Positions 32,689 to 41,686 of a DNA stretch of 54,580 nt are shown here, in pieces. Location: contig CABROF010000005.1 of the NCBI GenBank assembly GCA_902472555.1, positions 1-54,580 of the forward strand, given 5' to 3'. Numbering within the stretch: position 1 is the stretch's first letter; each line of letters begins with the position of its first letter. Made by a program: the position numbers and the translations under genes. Origin of the DNA: UMGS1851 sp900555605. GTDB lineage: Bacteria > Bacillota > Clostridia > UBA1212 > UBA1255. The notes below the pieces were generated by a model. The model was not told the origin of the DNA, searched no databases, and was given only the letters and a program-made list of their open reading frames with translations.

Positions 32689-35600
32689 TCAGGTTCCGGC
32701 CTCCTCCAAGCCCGCGCCTGCCGACGGCGCGCTTTCAGATTTTGGTCCGGCAGTGCCGCCCATATAGTTCCACGCCTCCTCAACGCTGATCCGCGGCAGA
32801 CGGATATAGCTGTCCGGCGCAGTAAGATCGTTGCCGCAGATGCTGCCGAACGCACAGTAATCGCAGGGGCAGGCATTCTCCTGTATGCGCGGACGCGGGG
32901 CGATTTCCCCCTGCAGCAAAGACGAAACCGAATCCGCCACAACCTCCCGCATCTTGTTGGAAAGTGCCGAAAATCCGCCGGCAGGAACAGATGTACTCGG
33001 AGAGATGGCGATACTTCCATCCTTACGAAACCGGACGGGAATGACATCCGTTTCCTCATGTTCGGCCATCGCACGTACAGACTGCTCCCGGTCTAAAAGA
33101 AAACCGGACATTTTATAGGTATCACGCTTGATCTCATAAAGCGCGGGAGATCCTTTCAGCGGTACAATATCGTCCTGCAGTGTAAAATACAGCGCGCCTG
33201 CGGTTTTGATTTCCGCCCCGGCCGGAAAGGCTATACCGCGTTCCCGGGCAAGCTTCCGGACCGCCTGCTGTGCTTCCTCGCTTCCGGTCAGTGCATCGGC
33301 ATACGCAACGAGCTGCAGCTTTACGCCGTTCCATACATCGCCTGCGCTAATATCCTTTCCGGAGGATTTATAATCCACTAAACGTACATACAAGCACTTT
33401 CCGTCCGAAAACAAATCAAACCGGTCAATTCTGCCTGTCAGATTGATAGCCTGAAGAGCATTTGTACGCCCGGAAAGCGGAATCCGGACTGCCGGCAAAA
33501 TAGAATGCTCCATACCGAACGGGACCTCAAATGCCACGGGAATAAAGCTGCCCGCAGAAATCTGGCGAGATATGGCATAAAATGCTGAGGCAGCCGACTT
33601 CAACAGACGTTTTGTGAGATACCGGCTGCGCGCCGTCAAGTCAAAAACCGCTGTCCGCAATTCCTCCATGCTTTCCCTGTACACGGACCGTATCAGCGCC
33701 TCACACGCCTCCGCATCGCATGCGGCAGATAAGCTTCCCTCCGCAGCTGCTTCCGCGGCACGGACAGATGCTTTATCAATCAGCAAATGCATGAGGCTTC
33801 CGATATCCGTCAGACTCAGCTGCGCTTCTCTGCGCGGCTTTGCCTCTAAACCGTACTGTAAAAAAAATGCATAGGGACAGCGGTTATACGCCTCGATACG
33901 GGAGACGGTAGACGTCAATTCTTCCCGTATACCAAACAGCCGCCGGATTTGTTCTCCCATGTGAGGCGTTTGTACAGACAGCGCCGCCGTTTGGCAGCGC
34001 CCGTTCTTTTCGGAGACGGATATCATCCGCGCCGTCGGCAGCATCTGCGGGGCCGGCGCCTTCAGCGGTGCTTCGGAAAGACTTGCAGGCAGAAAGTCAG
34101 ACTGCAGGGGCAGATCCGGAAACAGCTGACGCAGACGGCGAACAATGACCGCCGATGGGCGGAGACCCTCTCCCCCACCGTTTTCCAACGGATAGCTGAC
34201 ACGCAGCGCTTCCGCCGGCGCCGTCAGCACTGAATAAAGCATATAGGACTCTTTATATGCCCGCGCTCTGCTGTCATCCGCCAGATCCACTCCATGCGCG
34301 GCAAACACAGCGCGTTCCCGGTCCCTGAGCAGTCCGTCATCAGAAAAGACAGCCGGAAAAATGCCTTCATTGGCGCCCATCACAAACAGGGCTCTGACCT
34401 CATGGCTGCGGGATCGGTCGGCGCTGCAGATCTGTACGCTGTCTGAAGACTGCGGAATGAATCCCGCTTTATACTGCGAAAACCCATTCTGTAGCATAAG
34501 CTTTGTCATAGAGGCGGCTTCCGGCAAGCCGTGTATAGCCGCATCACCTAAAAAAACAGCTGTCTGTTTCAGGACCTCCATAACAATATTCCAGATTCTA
34601 AAATATTCGTCCGCAAGCTCGCCGAAACCGCCGGCGCGCAAAGCCTCCGCCTTTTGCCGGAGCTTGTCCCGCACATTGGTTCTTTCTAAAAAAGTGCACA
34701 GCGCACGGCAGCAGTCTTTTAATGTTTTGCATTTCTTCAATTCCCGTCCAAAAGCAGAAATATCTTGATACAGACTGCGGCAGGACGGGTTTGTCTCCTG
34801 TTTCCACATAGATTCGCCCCGCAGCCCTTTCGCCAATACCTCATTTTCCAAGAGATCGGTTTCTGCGCGGGATTCAAAATATAAACCTGTTTTCAAAAAA
34901 TCAAACACCGACTGATACTGCCAGTTCCCGGAAATAATCTCCAGTGCGCCGAGAATCAGGCGGATCAGCGGATTATCCGTTACATCTTTCTTGACATCAA
35001 CAAAAAAAGGAATTCCATACTGGGTAAATACTGCCCGCACGATTTTTTCATAATCCTCCGGATTGCGTACCATGACTGCAATTTCATGATACCGGTAATG
35101 CTCCTTACGGACAAGCCGTACGATCTCCTCCGCCCCGGCAATCACTTCGGAATAAATGGTCCTGCATTCTATCAGAGAAATATTTTTCGGCACTCCCGGC
35201 ATTCCGGGACCGCCGAAATGGCAGAAATGCTTCTCCAAATATCCGAGATAGGGATTTTTTCGGTAACGCGGCGCAGATTTCTCCGGCACATCCAAGACAG
35301 TCCGTTTGATATCGCAGCCGGTCTCCTGCGCCAGACGGCAGAGCCGATCATAGGTATTCCGGATCCCCTTAAATACCGGTTCCCCACGCCGGTCCATACA
35401 TAAGCAGACGACCACCTGTTCGCACTGCTTCAGCATTGCCGCAATCACCTCGTATTCAACCGCGGTAAAGCCTGTAAACGCATCGACCCAAACCCGGGCC
35501 CCTTTCAGCGGCTGATACCGTTCCATCCGCTCCGCACAAATGCTGTATATGTCATTTTCATTCATATATTCCTTGCACAGCTGTTCCTCATATGCGGAAT

Positions 35601-36108
35601 AAATCAGGGACAAATCCAGAAGCTTTCCCTGCAGCGTACCGTCTGCCTCTTTTCCCGCAGCAAGCGTCCGCAGCGTCTGGGCAGTTACGCGGTATTTTTC
35701 AAATTCCTCTAAAAGAGACAGCAGTTTCGCTGATTCAAAGGGATTCTCACCCCATGAACGGAAATACTGAAGCTGGGGTGAAATACTGCGCAGTACGCGT
35801 ACCAGCAACATGACGCGGCCTGAGGGATTGAGGGTTGTTTTGCTCAGTCCGCCGAACCGGCTCAGAATCCGGTAGGTCAGGCGCCGAAAGCTGAGTACTT
35901 CATCCTCCAGCAGACCGGGACACATGCCTCCGGAAAGCTCTTTGCTCCGCATAGTCAGGAGTTTTCGTTCCGCCTGCATAGTAAACTGTTCCGGCACAAT
36001 CAAATAGCAGGCAGGATCGAACGCACTGTCAGATACCGCCTTTGAAAATGCCTTTAGGCAATATGTACTTTTTCCGCTTCCGGCCCTTCCGGTCACCAAA
36101 TGAAGCAT
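32689..36108 (-). CDS. addB: ATP-dependent helicase/nuclease subunit B
   Basis: The 1139-residue protein is the AddB half of the AddAB helicase-nuclease that resects double-strand breaks. It opens MLHLVTGRAGSGKSTYCLKA (Walker A) and has CYLIVPEQFTMQAERKLL, ALFVMGANEGIFPAVFSDD, the RecB-like nuclease motifs TGRIDRFDLF and LVDYKSSGKDIS, and iron-sulfur cysteines: one in AYNRCPYAFFLQYGLE and three in CPCDYCAFGSICG. Length is normal. ATG 36108 has AGGGAAA upstream. AddA normally follows AddB, but here a NagZ-like gene follows, so addA must lie elsewhere. yhaM lies 30 bases upstream on the same strand. Confidence 0.93.
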   Translation of the reverse strand: MLHLVTGRAGSGKSTYCLKAFSKAVSDSAFDPACYLIVPEQFTMQAERKLLTMRSKELSGGMCPGLLEDEVLSFRRLTYRILSRFGGLSKTTLNPSGRVMLLVRVLRSISPQLQYFRSWGENPFESAKLLSLLEEFEKYRVTAQTLRTLAAGKEADGTLQGKLLDLSLIYSAYEEQLCKEYMNENDIYSICAERMERYQPLKGARVWVDAFTGFTAVEYEVIAAMLKQCEQVVVCLCMDRRGEPVFKGIRNTYDRLCRLAQETGCDIKRTVLDVPEKSAPRYRKNPYLGYLEKHFCHFGGPGMPGVPKNISLIECRTIYSEVIAGAEEIVRLVRKEHYRYHEIAVMVRNPEDYEKIVRAVFTQYGIPFFVDVKKDVTDNPLIRLILGALEIISGNWQYQSVFDFLKTGLYFESRAETDLLENEVLAKGLRGESMWKQETNPSCRSLYQDISAFGRELKKCKTLKDCCRALCTFLERTNVRDKLRQKAEALRAGGFGELADEYFRIWNIVMEVLKQTAVFLGDAAIHGLPEAASMTKLMLQNGFSQYKAGFIPQSSDSVQICSADRSRSHEVRALFVMGANEGIFPAVFSDDGLLRDRERAVFAAHGVDLADDSRARAYKESYMLYSVLTAPAEALRVSYPLENGGGEGLRPSAVIVRRLRQLFPDLPLQSDFLPASLSEAPLKAPAPQMLPTARMISVSEKNGRCQTAALSVQTPHMGEQIRRLFGIREELTSTVSRIEAYNRCPYAFFLQYGLEAKPRREAQLSLTDIGSLMHLLIDKASVRAAEAAAEGSLSAACDAEACEALIRSVYRESMEELRTAVFDLTARSRYLTKRLLKSAASAFYAISRQISAGSFIPVAFEVPFGMEHSILPAVRIPLSGRTNALQAINLTGRIDRFDLFSDGKCLYVRLVDYKSSGKDISAGDVWNGVKLQLVAYADALTGSEEAQQAVRKLARERGIAFPAGAEIKTAGALYFTLQDDIVPLKGSPALYEIKRDTYKMSGFLLDREQSVRAMAEHEETDVIPVRFRKDGSIAISPSTSVPAGGFSALSNKMREVVADSVSSLLQGEIAPRPRIQENACPCDYCAFGSICGNDLTAPDSYIRLPRISVEEAWNYMGGTAGPKSESAPSAGAGLEEAGT

Positions 36109-36138
36109 ATTTTCCCTGCCTGTCCAACGCTTCCGGCG

Positions 36139-37113
36139 TCAAGTCTTATCAATCGTACTCCTATAAATCACCCGGTTGTCGAGAGACCAAATTCTGTCGC
36201 TGAAGCAACCGGGTTCCGTCGCCTCTGAGACCTTTGCCATATCATACATTCTCGCATCTACAATATCCAGATAGTGCAGCATCTCCGCCTCCGGAAACAT
36301 CGGAAATTTCGGGCTGCCGTGCTCCGGCAGATAATGATGTGACAGAATCATATGCTCAATTAATAAAATCTTTTCCGAATCAAGACCGGTCTGTGCGCCG
36401 ATCTGACCAACGAGCTTTACGCCTTCAATCAGATGGCCCAGCAGCATCCCTTCGGCGGAATATTCTGAAACAAGCCCGCACGCATTTACGTTCATCTCCG
36501 AAATCTTGCCGATATCATGAAGAATAACTCCGGTATATAAAAGATCCTTATTTAAAAATCCGTATACTTGGGTCAGGGCCTCTGCAGCTTTCAGCATCGT
36601 ACTGACATGGTACAGCAGTCCGCAACGCACTGCATGATGATTTCTTTTGGCAGCCGGATAAATCAGCAGCTGTGTCCGGTATAGGTCAATCACCTTTCGC
36701 ACAAATGTTTGGAGCTGTGTATCCTGCATCCGATCCACTACGGATTCGATATAAGCAAGCATGGACTCCCCGGATTCCGGCGCAGACGGAATCAGATCCT
36801 CCATTTTAATCTGGTCTGTCTCAATCGTCCGCCGAATCCGTTCAATCTTAAACTGCAGCTGCCCCTGCCAATCAATAACCTGTCCCCGGGCTTTCACAAC
36901 CACCCCGGCCCGGAAGCGTGTGGCATTATCCTCATCCCAATCCCAAAATTTAGCATTGATCTCCCCGCTTTTGTCCGAGAAGGTAAAATTCATATACTTA
37001 TTATTCGTGGTGGTCTGCTTCATCTCTGATTCCCGTACGTAAAAGTTTCCCTGAACCGTATCGCCCACCCGGAATTCGCTGATTTTTTTCTCCACAACAA
37101 TATGATTGCCCAT
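36139..37113 (-). CDS. yhaM: YhaM-type 3'-5' exoribonuclease
   Basis: The 324-residue protein joins an N-terminal OB fold (VGDTVQGNFYVRESEMKQT, NFTFSDKSGEINAKFWDWDE) to an HD phosphohydrolase domain (GLLYHVSTMLKAAEAL, TGVILHDIGKISEM, LIEHMILSHH). This is the arrangement of YhaM, a manganese-dependent 3'-5' nuclease acting on RNA and single-stranded DNA. Length is usual. ATG 37113 has AAAGGATG nine bases upstream. The gene starts three bases after deoB ends, and addB follows 30 bases on; all are likely cotranscribed. Confidence 0.88.
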   Translation of the reverse strand: MGNHIVVEKKISEFRVGDTVQGNFYVRESEMKQTTTNNKYMNFTFSDKSGEINAKFWDWDEDNATRFRAGVVVKARGQVIDWQGQLQFKIERIRRTIETDQIKMEDLIPSAPESGESMLAYIESVVDRMQDTQLQTFVRKVIDLYRTQLLIYPAAKRNHHAVRCGLLYHVSTMLKAAEALTQVYGFLNKDLLYTGVILHDIGKISEMNVNACGLVSEYSAEGMLLGHLIEGVKLVGQIGAQTGLDSEKILLIEHMILSHHYLPEHGSPKFPMFPEAEMLHYLDIVDARMYDMAKVSEATEPGCFSDRIWSLDNRVIYRSTIDKT

Positions 37114-37116
37114 TTT

Positions 37117-38296
37117 TCAACATCCTTTCCCTTCTCCTGATTCTGCACGGCATACCGTCTCATCGGCAAAGCCCGCTGTATATGCCATTGCATAGCCGAA
37201 TCCGCATCTGCGGCCTAAATTTTTCCCCGGAACCGGGCCGCCCTTCTCTGCTATCAGGAACGGAACGTATTCCCGCGTGTGATCCGTACCTTTATAACAT
37301 GGGTCGCATCCATGATCGGCCGTAACACACAGCCTGTCGCCCGGCTTCATCTGTCCGTACAATTCCTGCAGGCGTTCCGATATATCAGATACGGCGGCAC
37401 AATAACCGGCCGCATCCCGTCTGTGGCCGTACAGCATATCCGTATCTACAAGATTTACAAAAACAAAATCATTTTGTCCTGCTGCCGCATCCCTTGCAAG
37501 CGCAATCGTCCTATTCAGGCAGGCCTCATTCCCTTTATCATGATAGCTGATCGCGATTCCCTTTTCATTAAAGATATCACCGATCTTGCCGACTCCGATC
37601 ACGCGCAGTCCCAAACCGGGCAGCTCCTTCTCCAAATAGGTCGGACCCGGCAGCGCAATGCTGTAATCCCGCCGATTTTTCGTCCGGACAAAACCGTCCT
37701 CAGAGGTCCCGATAAATGGCCGGGCGATCACGCGCCCGATCTGATAACGGTCGCTGATGCGCCGCGCTTTTTCACAGATTTCATAGAGTTCCTCCAGCGG
37801 AATGACCGCTTCGTGAGCGGCGATCTGAAGAACGGAATCCGCAGAAGTATAACAGATCAGCGCGCCGCTTTCTATCTGCTCCGCGCCCAATTCCTGAATG
37901 ATGACGGTACCGGAGGCCGCCCGATTTCCGATCACATCTCTGCCGGAGGCCTCCTTCAGCTCCCGGATCAAGCTCTCCGGAAAAGACGGATATTCCTGTG
38001 GGAAGGTAGACAGCCGGATATTTACCTGCATGCCCGCCAGCTCCCAATGACCGGACAGCGTGTCCTTACCTGGAGAAATCTTCTCCATTGCACCAAAAGA
38101 AGCGATGGGCTGTTTTGCCGGCGGGATCCGTCAGCCGGCAGCAATTACCCAGTCCAAGCCGCTGCAGAAATTTCCATTTAGGCCCCGGAACCGCCCGGCT
38201 GACATGATATGCGGTATGTGCCCCGCAGTCGTCATACTCCGCCGCACGCCTGTCCGCACCGATGCCAAAGCTGTCAATGACAATATAGTAATACAT
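37117..38296 (-). pseudogene. deoB: Phosphopentomutase, single frameshift
   Basis: Two frames together make one DeoB, which interconverts ribose/deoxyribose-1- and -5-phosphates. The first, from ATG 38296 with AAGGAGG upstream, reads MYYYIVIDSFGIGADRRAAE (metal-binding Asp) up to LGLGNCCRLTD. The second continues IPPAKQPIASFGAMEKISPG, KDTLSGHWELAG, RPFIGTSEDGFVRTKNRRDY, LVDTDMLYGHRRDAAGY and VTADHGCDPCYKGTDHTREY. The join lies near 38122-38132 and needs a one-base change; the second frame has a stop at 38131-38133. Total length 1180 bases equals about 393 codons, the normal DeoB size, so nothing else is lost. It is a recent mutation or a sequence error. Neighbours recO and yhaM are same-strand. 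Confidence 0.85.
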
Positions 38297-38335
38297 GCGA
38301 TCCTCCTTCTTTACTGCCCGGGCTGTTGTCCGCGG

Positions 38336-38968
38336 CTATATCGTCTCCCGAACCAGCAGCGCGCTCAGCCCGTCGATTTCATCCAGTACCGCATCGGAAA
38401 CGGAAAAGCGAAACAATGTTTCAGGCTCCGCTTCACAGATATGCATAACCGCACGCGCGGTTCCCTGCTGAGAAAAGCCTATGCGGTTCAGCTCCTCCTG
38501 CACAGCTTCTCCCGATAGAAAGCCTTGGATACACAGCAGCCGCAGACGGAATATACTTGTCAGGAGCCGCGGTGCCCTGGTTCCCTTATTTAAATAATAA
38601 AATGTATGCAGGATCAGCTGCGCCGTTTCTTCGTCCGGCAGATTCTCCTGGACTACCCGCAGTACGAGCCTGCTGATTTCGCTGGCAGCCGTCAGCCTGT
38701 CAAGATCACAGCGAATCTGGTAGAAGTTCTCAATTAATTCCGCGCCCCGGAGCACATACATGCTTTTGCCGGCGTACAGTTCCAGCTTTCCGTAAGAAAA
38801 AAGCTGCGCTGCCGCAAGAAAACGGCTTTTCGGCCGTCTCGCCCCCTTTGCCGCAACGCTAAGCCTGCCCCGTTCACCGGAAAAGACCGTCAGCAGCTTA
38901 TCATTTTCCCCAAGCGCCGACTCCTTCAGTACAATCCCCTTCACCGTGATATATTTCTCTTCCGACAT
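38336..38968 (-). CDS. recO: DNA repair protein RecO
   Basis: The 210-residue protein loads RecA onto gaps with RecF and RecR. It begins MSEEKYITVKGIVLKESALG, then ENDKLLTVFSGERGRLSVAA and KGARRPKSRF, the OB fold of RecO. The rest is helical. It is about 30-40 residues shorter than common RecO proteins and lacks a zinc-binding cysteine set. ATG 38968 overlaps the last base of the era stop (TAATG), so translation is probably re-initiated; no clear ribosome site is seen. The era-recO order is standard in Firmicutes. Confidence 0.87.
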   Translation of the reverse strand: MSEEKYITVKGIVLKESALGENDKLLTVFSGERGRLSVAAKGARRPKSRFLAAAQLFSYGKLELYAGKSMYVLRGAELIENFYQIRCDLDRLTAASEISRLVLRVVQENLPDEETAQLILHTFYYLNKGTRAPRLLTSIFRLRLLCIQGFLSGEAVQEELNRIGFSQQGTARAVMHICEAEPETLFRFSVSDAVLDEIDGLSALLVRETI

Positions 38969-39864
38969 TATTGAAAGCCCAATTCCCGCAGCATCCCCGG
39001 ATGATTCCGCCAATCCTCTTTGACTTTTACCCACAGCCGCAGATTTACCCGTCCGCCCATTAATTTTTCAATATCACGGCGGGCAGAACTGCCGATGCGC
39101 TTCAGCATGCTTCCGTCCTTTCCGATCAAAATTCCTTTATGCGTAGCCTTCTCGCACAGAATATTTGCTTCAATATTACAAACGCCCGCGGATTTGCCGG
39201 CCTCTTTGAATTGTATAATCTCAATGCCAACGCCGTGAGGCACCTCTTCATTTGTAAAAAACAGGACCTTTTCCCGTATGATCTCAGCTGAAATTTCTCT
39301 TACCGTACTGTCCGTAACGATATTCCCCGGGAAATACTTCGGACCTTCCGGCAGAATCTCGAGCAGTGCCTTCCGCAGAATCTCGACGCCGTCGCCCTTC
39401 ACAGCTGACAGCGGAATAATCTCCCGAAAATCCATCTCTGCAGACAAGACGCGGATGCGTTCCAGCAGCCGTTCCTTGGGGATCAAGTCGATTTTATTGA
39501 GCGCCAGAAAAACGGGCGTCTCCTTCAGCGCCCGCAGCCTGTTCATAATTTCCAGATCACCGCGGGCCACGGTTTTATCGGATGCATCGCATACGAATAC
39601 CGCCGCATCCACATCACTCAGAGAGGATGCCGCCGCTTGAACCATATATTCCCCTAATTTATTCTTCGGGACATGCAGTCCCGGGGTGTCGATAAAAATC
39701 ATCTGATGCGCCTCATCCGTAATAATCGCGCGCAGATTGTTCCTGGTTGTCTGGGGCTTCGGAGACGTAATCGCAATTTTTTCACCTGCAAGGCAATTAA
39801 TTAATGTCGATTTACCGACATTCGGCCTTCCGACTACCGTAATGAAGCCTGAATAAAATTTCAT
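38968..39864 (-). CDS. era: GTPase Era
   Basis: The 298-residue GTPase assists maturation of the 30S subunit near the 3' end of 16S rRNA. G motifs are GRPNVGKST (G1), KPQTTRNN (G2), DTPG (G3), NKID (G4) and SAVKG (G5). The C-terminal KH domain has HKGILIGKDGSMLKRIG. Length is typical. ATG 39864 is preceded by AAGGGTGAAGG. In many Firmicutes dgkA and cdd stand between ybeY and era; here only 50 bases separate them. recO follows directly. Confidence 0.95.
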   Translation of the reverse strand: MKFYSGFITVVGRPNVGKSTLINCLAGEKIAITSPKPQTTRNNLRAIITDEAHQMIFIDTPGLHVPKNKLGEYMVQAAASSLSDVDAAVFVCDASDKTVARGDLEIMNRLRALKETPVFLALNKIDLIPKERLLERIRVLSAEMDFREIIPLSAVKGDGVEILRKALLEILPEGPKYFPGNIVTDSTVREISAEIIREKVLFFTNEEVPHGVGIEIIQFKEAGKSAGVCNIEANILCEKATHKGILIGKDGSMLKRIGSSARRDIEKLMGGRVNLRLWVKVKEDWRNHPGMLRELGFQ

Positions 39865-39914
39865 AAAGCCTTCACCCTTTCATAAATTCCCGTAAACAGA
39901 AGCGAAAATCACCG

Positions 39915-40448
39915 CTATCGGACATATCCGGCCCGTGATAGAACCTCCTCCGCCGCAGCCGTCATATGCTGTTCTTCTGCCGCATTTAAATGGTCATATC
40001 CGAATAGATGGAGCAAACCGTGACAGACTAAAAAAGCCAGCTCCCGTTCTTCCGAGTGGCCGTATTCCGCGGCCTGCTGCCGCATACGCTCGACAGAAAC
40101 CGCAATATCGCCCAGGAATAAATGCTTTGTTTCCGGGTCCACACACTGTTCGCAAAAATCACCTTTTCCTTCCCATAATTCGTGTTCAGGAAAGGACAGT
40201 ACATCCGTAGGCGCATCTATATTCCGGAAATCGCGGTTCAATTCCCGAATGCCACCGTTATCTGTCAGCAGTACGGAAAATTCCGCCGCCGGACATCCCC
40301 GCTTCGCACAGAATGCCGCCGCTTCTTCCACAATGCCGCCTGAAAAAAACTGTTCCGATATGCGCGCAATTACGTTCCGACAAAAACAAAGAAGCTCCGT
40401 TTTTTCTTCATATGCCTCATCCGTCTGTATGTCACACCGATACGTCAT
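39915..40448 (-). CDS. ybeY: Endoribonuclease YbeY
   Basis: The 177-residue zinc metalloprotein takes part in 16S rRNA maturation and ribosome quality control. The diagnostic metal site HGLLHLFGYDH (His-x3-His-x5-His) lies near residue 144, preceded by LNRDFRNIDAPTDVLSFP and LGDIAVSVERMRQQA. Its start at 40448 overlaps the phoH stop in an ATGA arrangement, so translation is coupled. The phoH-ybeY-era order is conserved. Confidence 0.95.
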   Translation of the reverse strand: MTYRCDIQTDEAYEEKTELLCFCRNVIARISEQFFSGGIVEEAAAFCAKRGCPAAEFSVLLTDNGGIRELNRDFRNIDAPTDVLSFPEHELWEGKGDFCEQCVDPETKHLFLGDIAVSVERMRQQAAEYGHSEERELAFLVCHGLLHLFGYDHLNAAEEQHMTAAAEEVLSRAGYVR

Positions 40449-41458
40449 GATTCTTTGGCCCCCACTCTCTTTGTACCGGCGCGTCCCGGCGGCATTCTGC
40501 GCTTTTGCCCGTTTTCATACAATTCAAACGCACGGATAATATCCTGAACTAATCTGCAGCGGACCACATCTTTATCGGAAAGAGAGATAAAAGCAATATC
40601 CTCTACATCCTTTAAAATGCCGGGTACCGTTTTCAAACCCGAGGTTTTATCCGGCGGCAGATCAATCTGCGTCACATCTCCTGTAACCACTGCCTTGGAG
40701 CCTTGTCCGATTCTGGTTAAAAACATTTTCAGCTGCTCCGCGGTGGTGTTCTGGGCCTCATCCAAAATGATAAAAGAATCATCCAGCGTCCGGCCGCGCA
40801 TATATGCCAGCGGTGCAATCTCAATAGCGCCGCGTTCAAAATGCTTTGTATAGCTTTCAATTCCCATGATATCATACAGCGCATCATATAAGGGCCGCAG
40901 ATAAGGGTCCACCTTGCTTTGCAGATCTCCCGGCAGAAATCCCAATTTTTCGCCGGCCTCCACAGCCGGACGTGTTAAAATAATCCGGGATACCTCATGA
41001 TTACGAAACGCAGTGACTGCCATGGCCACCGCCAGATACGTCTTGCCGGTTCCTGCCGGTCCGATTCCGAAAACAACGGAATTCTCCTGAATCGCCTGAA
41101 CATATTTTAGCTGCCCGTTTGTTTTTGCTTTCAGCTGTCTGCCCTTTGCCGTCATACAAATAACATCCGCAGAATAAGCATCTTTTACAGGCAGACCGCC
41201 TTCCGAGGCTAAATCACACAAATACGCGGCCATCTGCTTGGTGACCAGCTCCCCCTGTGCCGAAAGCTCCAGCATACGTGCGACTACCCCTTCCGCACGG
41301 ACACAAGCGGTTTCGTTCTCACCGCTGATCCTGACTTCTTCGCCGCGGATCGTAATTTTAACCAGAAATGCATCTTCCACAATTCTGATATTCTCGTCTC
41401 CGCTGCCGAAAACATCGGCCAGGTGCTCCAAGCTTTCAGGCTTTATCATTCTTTCCAA
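40445..41458 (-). CDS. phoH: PhoH-family ATPase
   Basis: The 337-residue protein has an N-terminal KH-like part and a P-loop ATPase: FGIGPAGTGKTYLAVA (Walker A), RIILTRPAVEAGEKLGFLPG and FIILDEAQNTTAEQ (Walker B), then VVTGDVTQIDLP. PhoH-like proteins work with YbeY in RNA metabolism, though the exact reaction is not settled. The start is TTG 41458, because AGGAGGG lies nine bases upstream; ATG 41449 is in frame but its spacing is too long and the nearer GGAAAG abuts it. It is the first gene of phoH-ybeY-era-recO and is divergent to the GH43 gene. Confidence 0.92.
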   Translation of the reverse strand: MERMIKPESLEHLADVFGSGDENIRIVEDAFLVKITIRGEEVRISGENETACVRAEGVVARMLELSAQGELVTKQMAAYLCDLASEGGLPVKDAYSADVICMTAKGRQLKAKTNGQLKYVQAIQENSVVFGIGPAGTGKTYLAVAMAVTAFRNHEVSRIILTRPAVEAGEKLGFLPGDLQSKVDPYLRPLYDALYDIMGIESYTKHFERGAIEIAPLAYMRGRTLDDSFIILDEAQNTTAEQLKMFLTRIGQGSKAVVTGDVTQIDLPPDKTSGLKTVPGILKDVEDIAFISLSDKDVVRCRLVQDIIRAFELYENGQKRRMPPGRAGTKRVGAKES

Positions 41459-41686
41459 ATAACAGATCCCTCCTGTAGACTTTCAATGATGGTATGCGCA
41501 AAGTATATACTTTTTTCGGCTGTATTGCAAGATATGCAGCGGCTGTGCAAGGCACTGTATCTCGCCGCCGGCTCTCAGAAAAATAGAATCATACATATTC
41601 CCGGCAGTACCGCCTATCTGAAAAACAGAACAGCCAATATAATAGAATGTGAAATACACAAAATCAAAGGAAAGGCAGGTTTATGT

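Noticed and set aside
32628..33074. N-terminal extension of the NagZ-like protein by about 149 codons
   Set aside because: The extension lies inside addB, is Arg-rich without structure, and a lipoprotein signal with a ribosome site starts at 32627.
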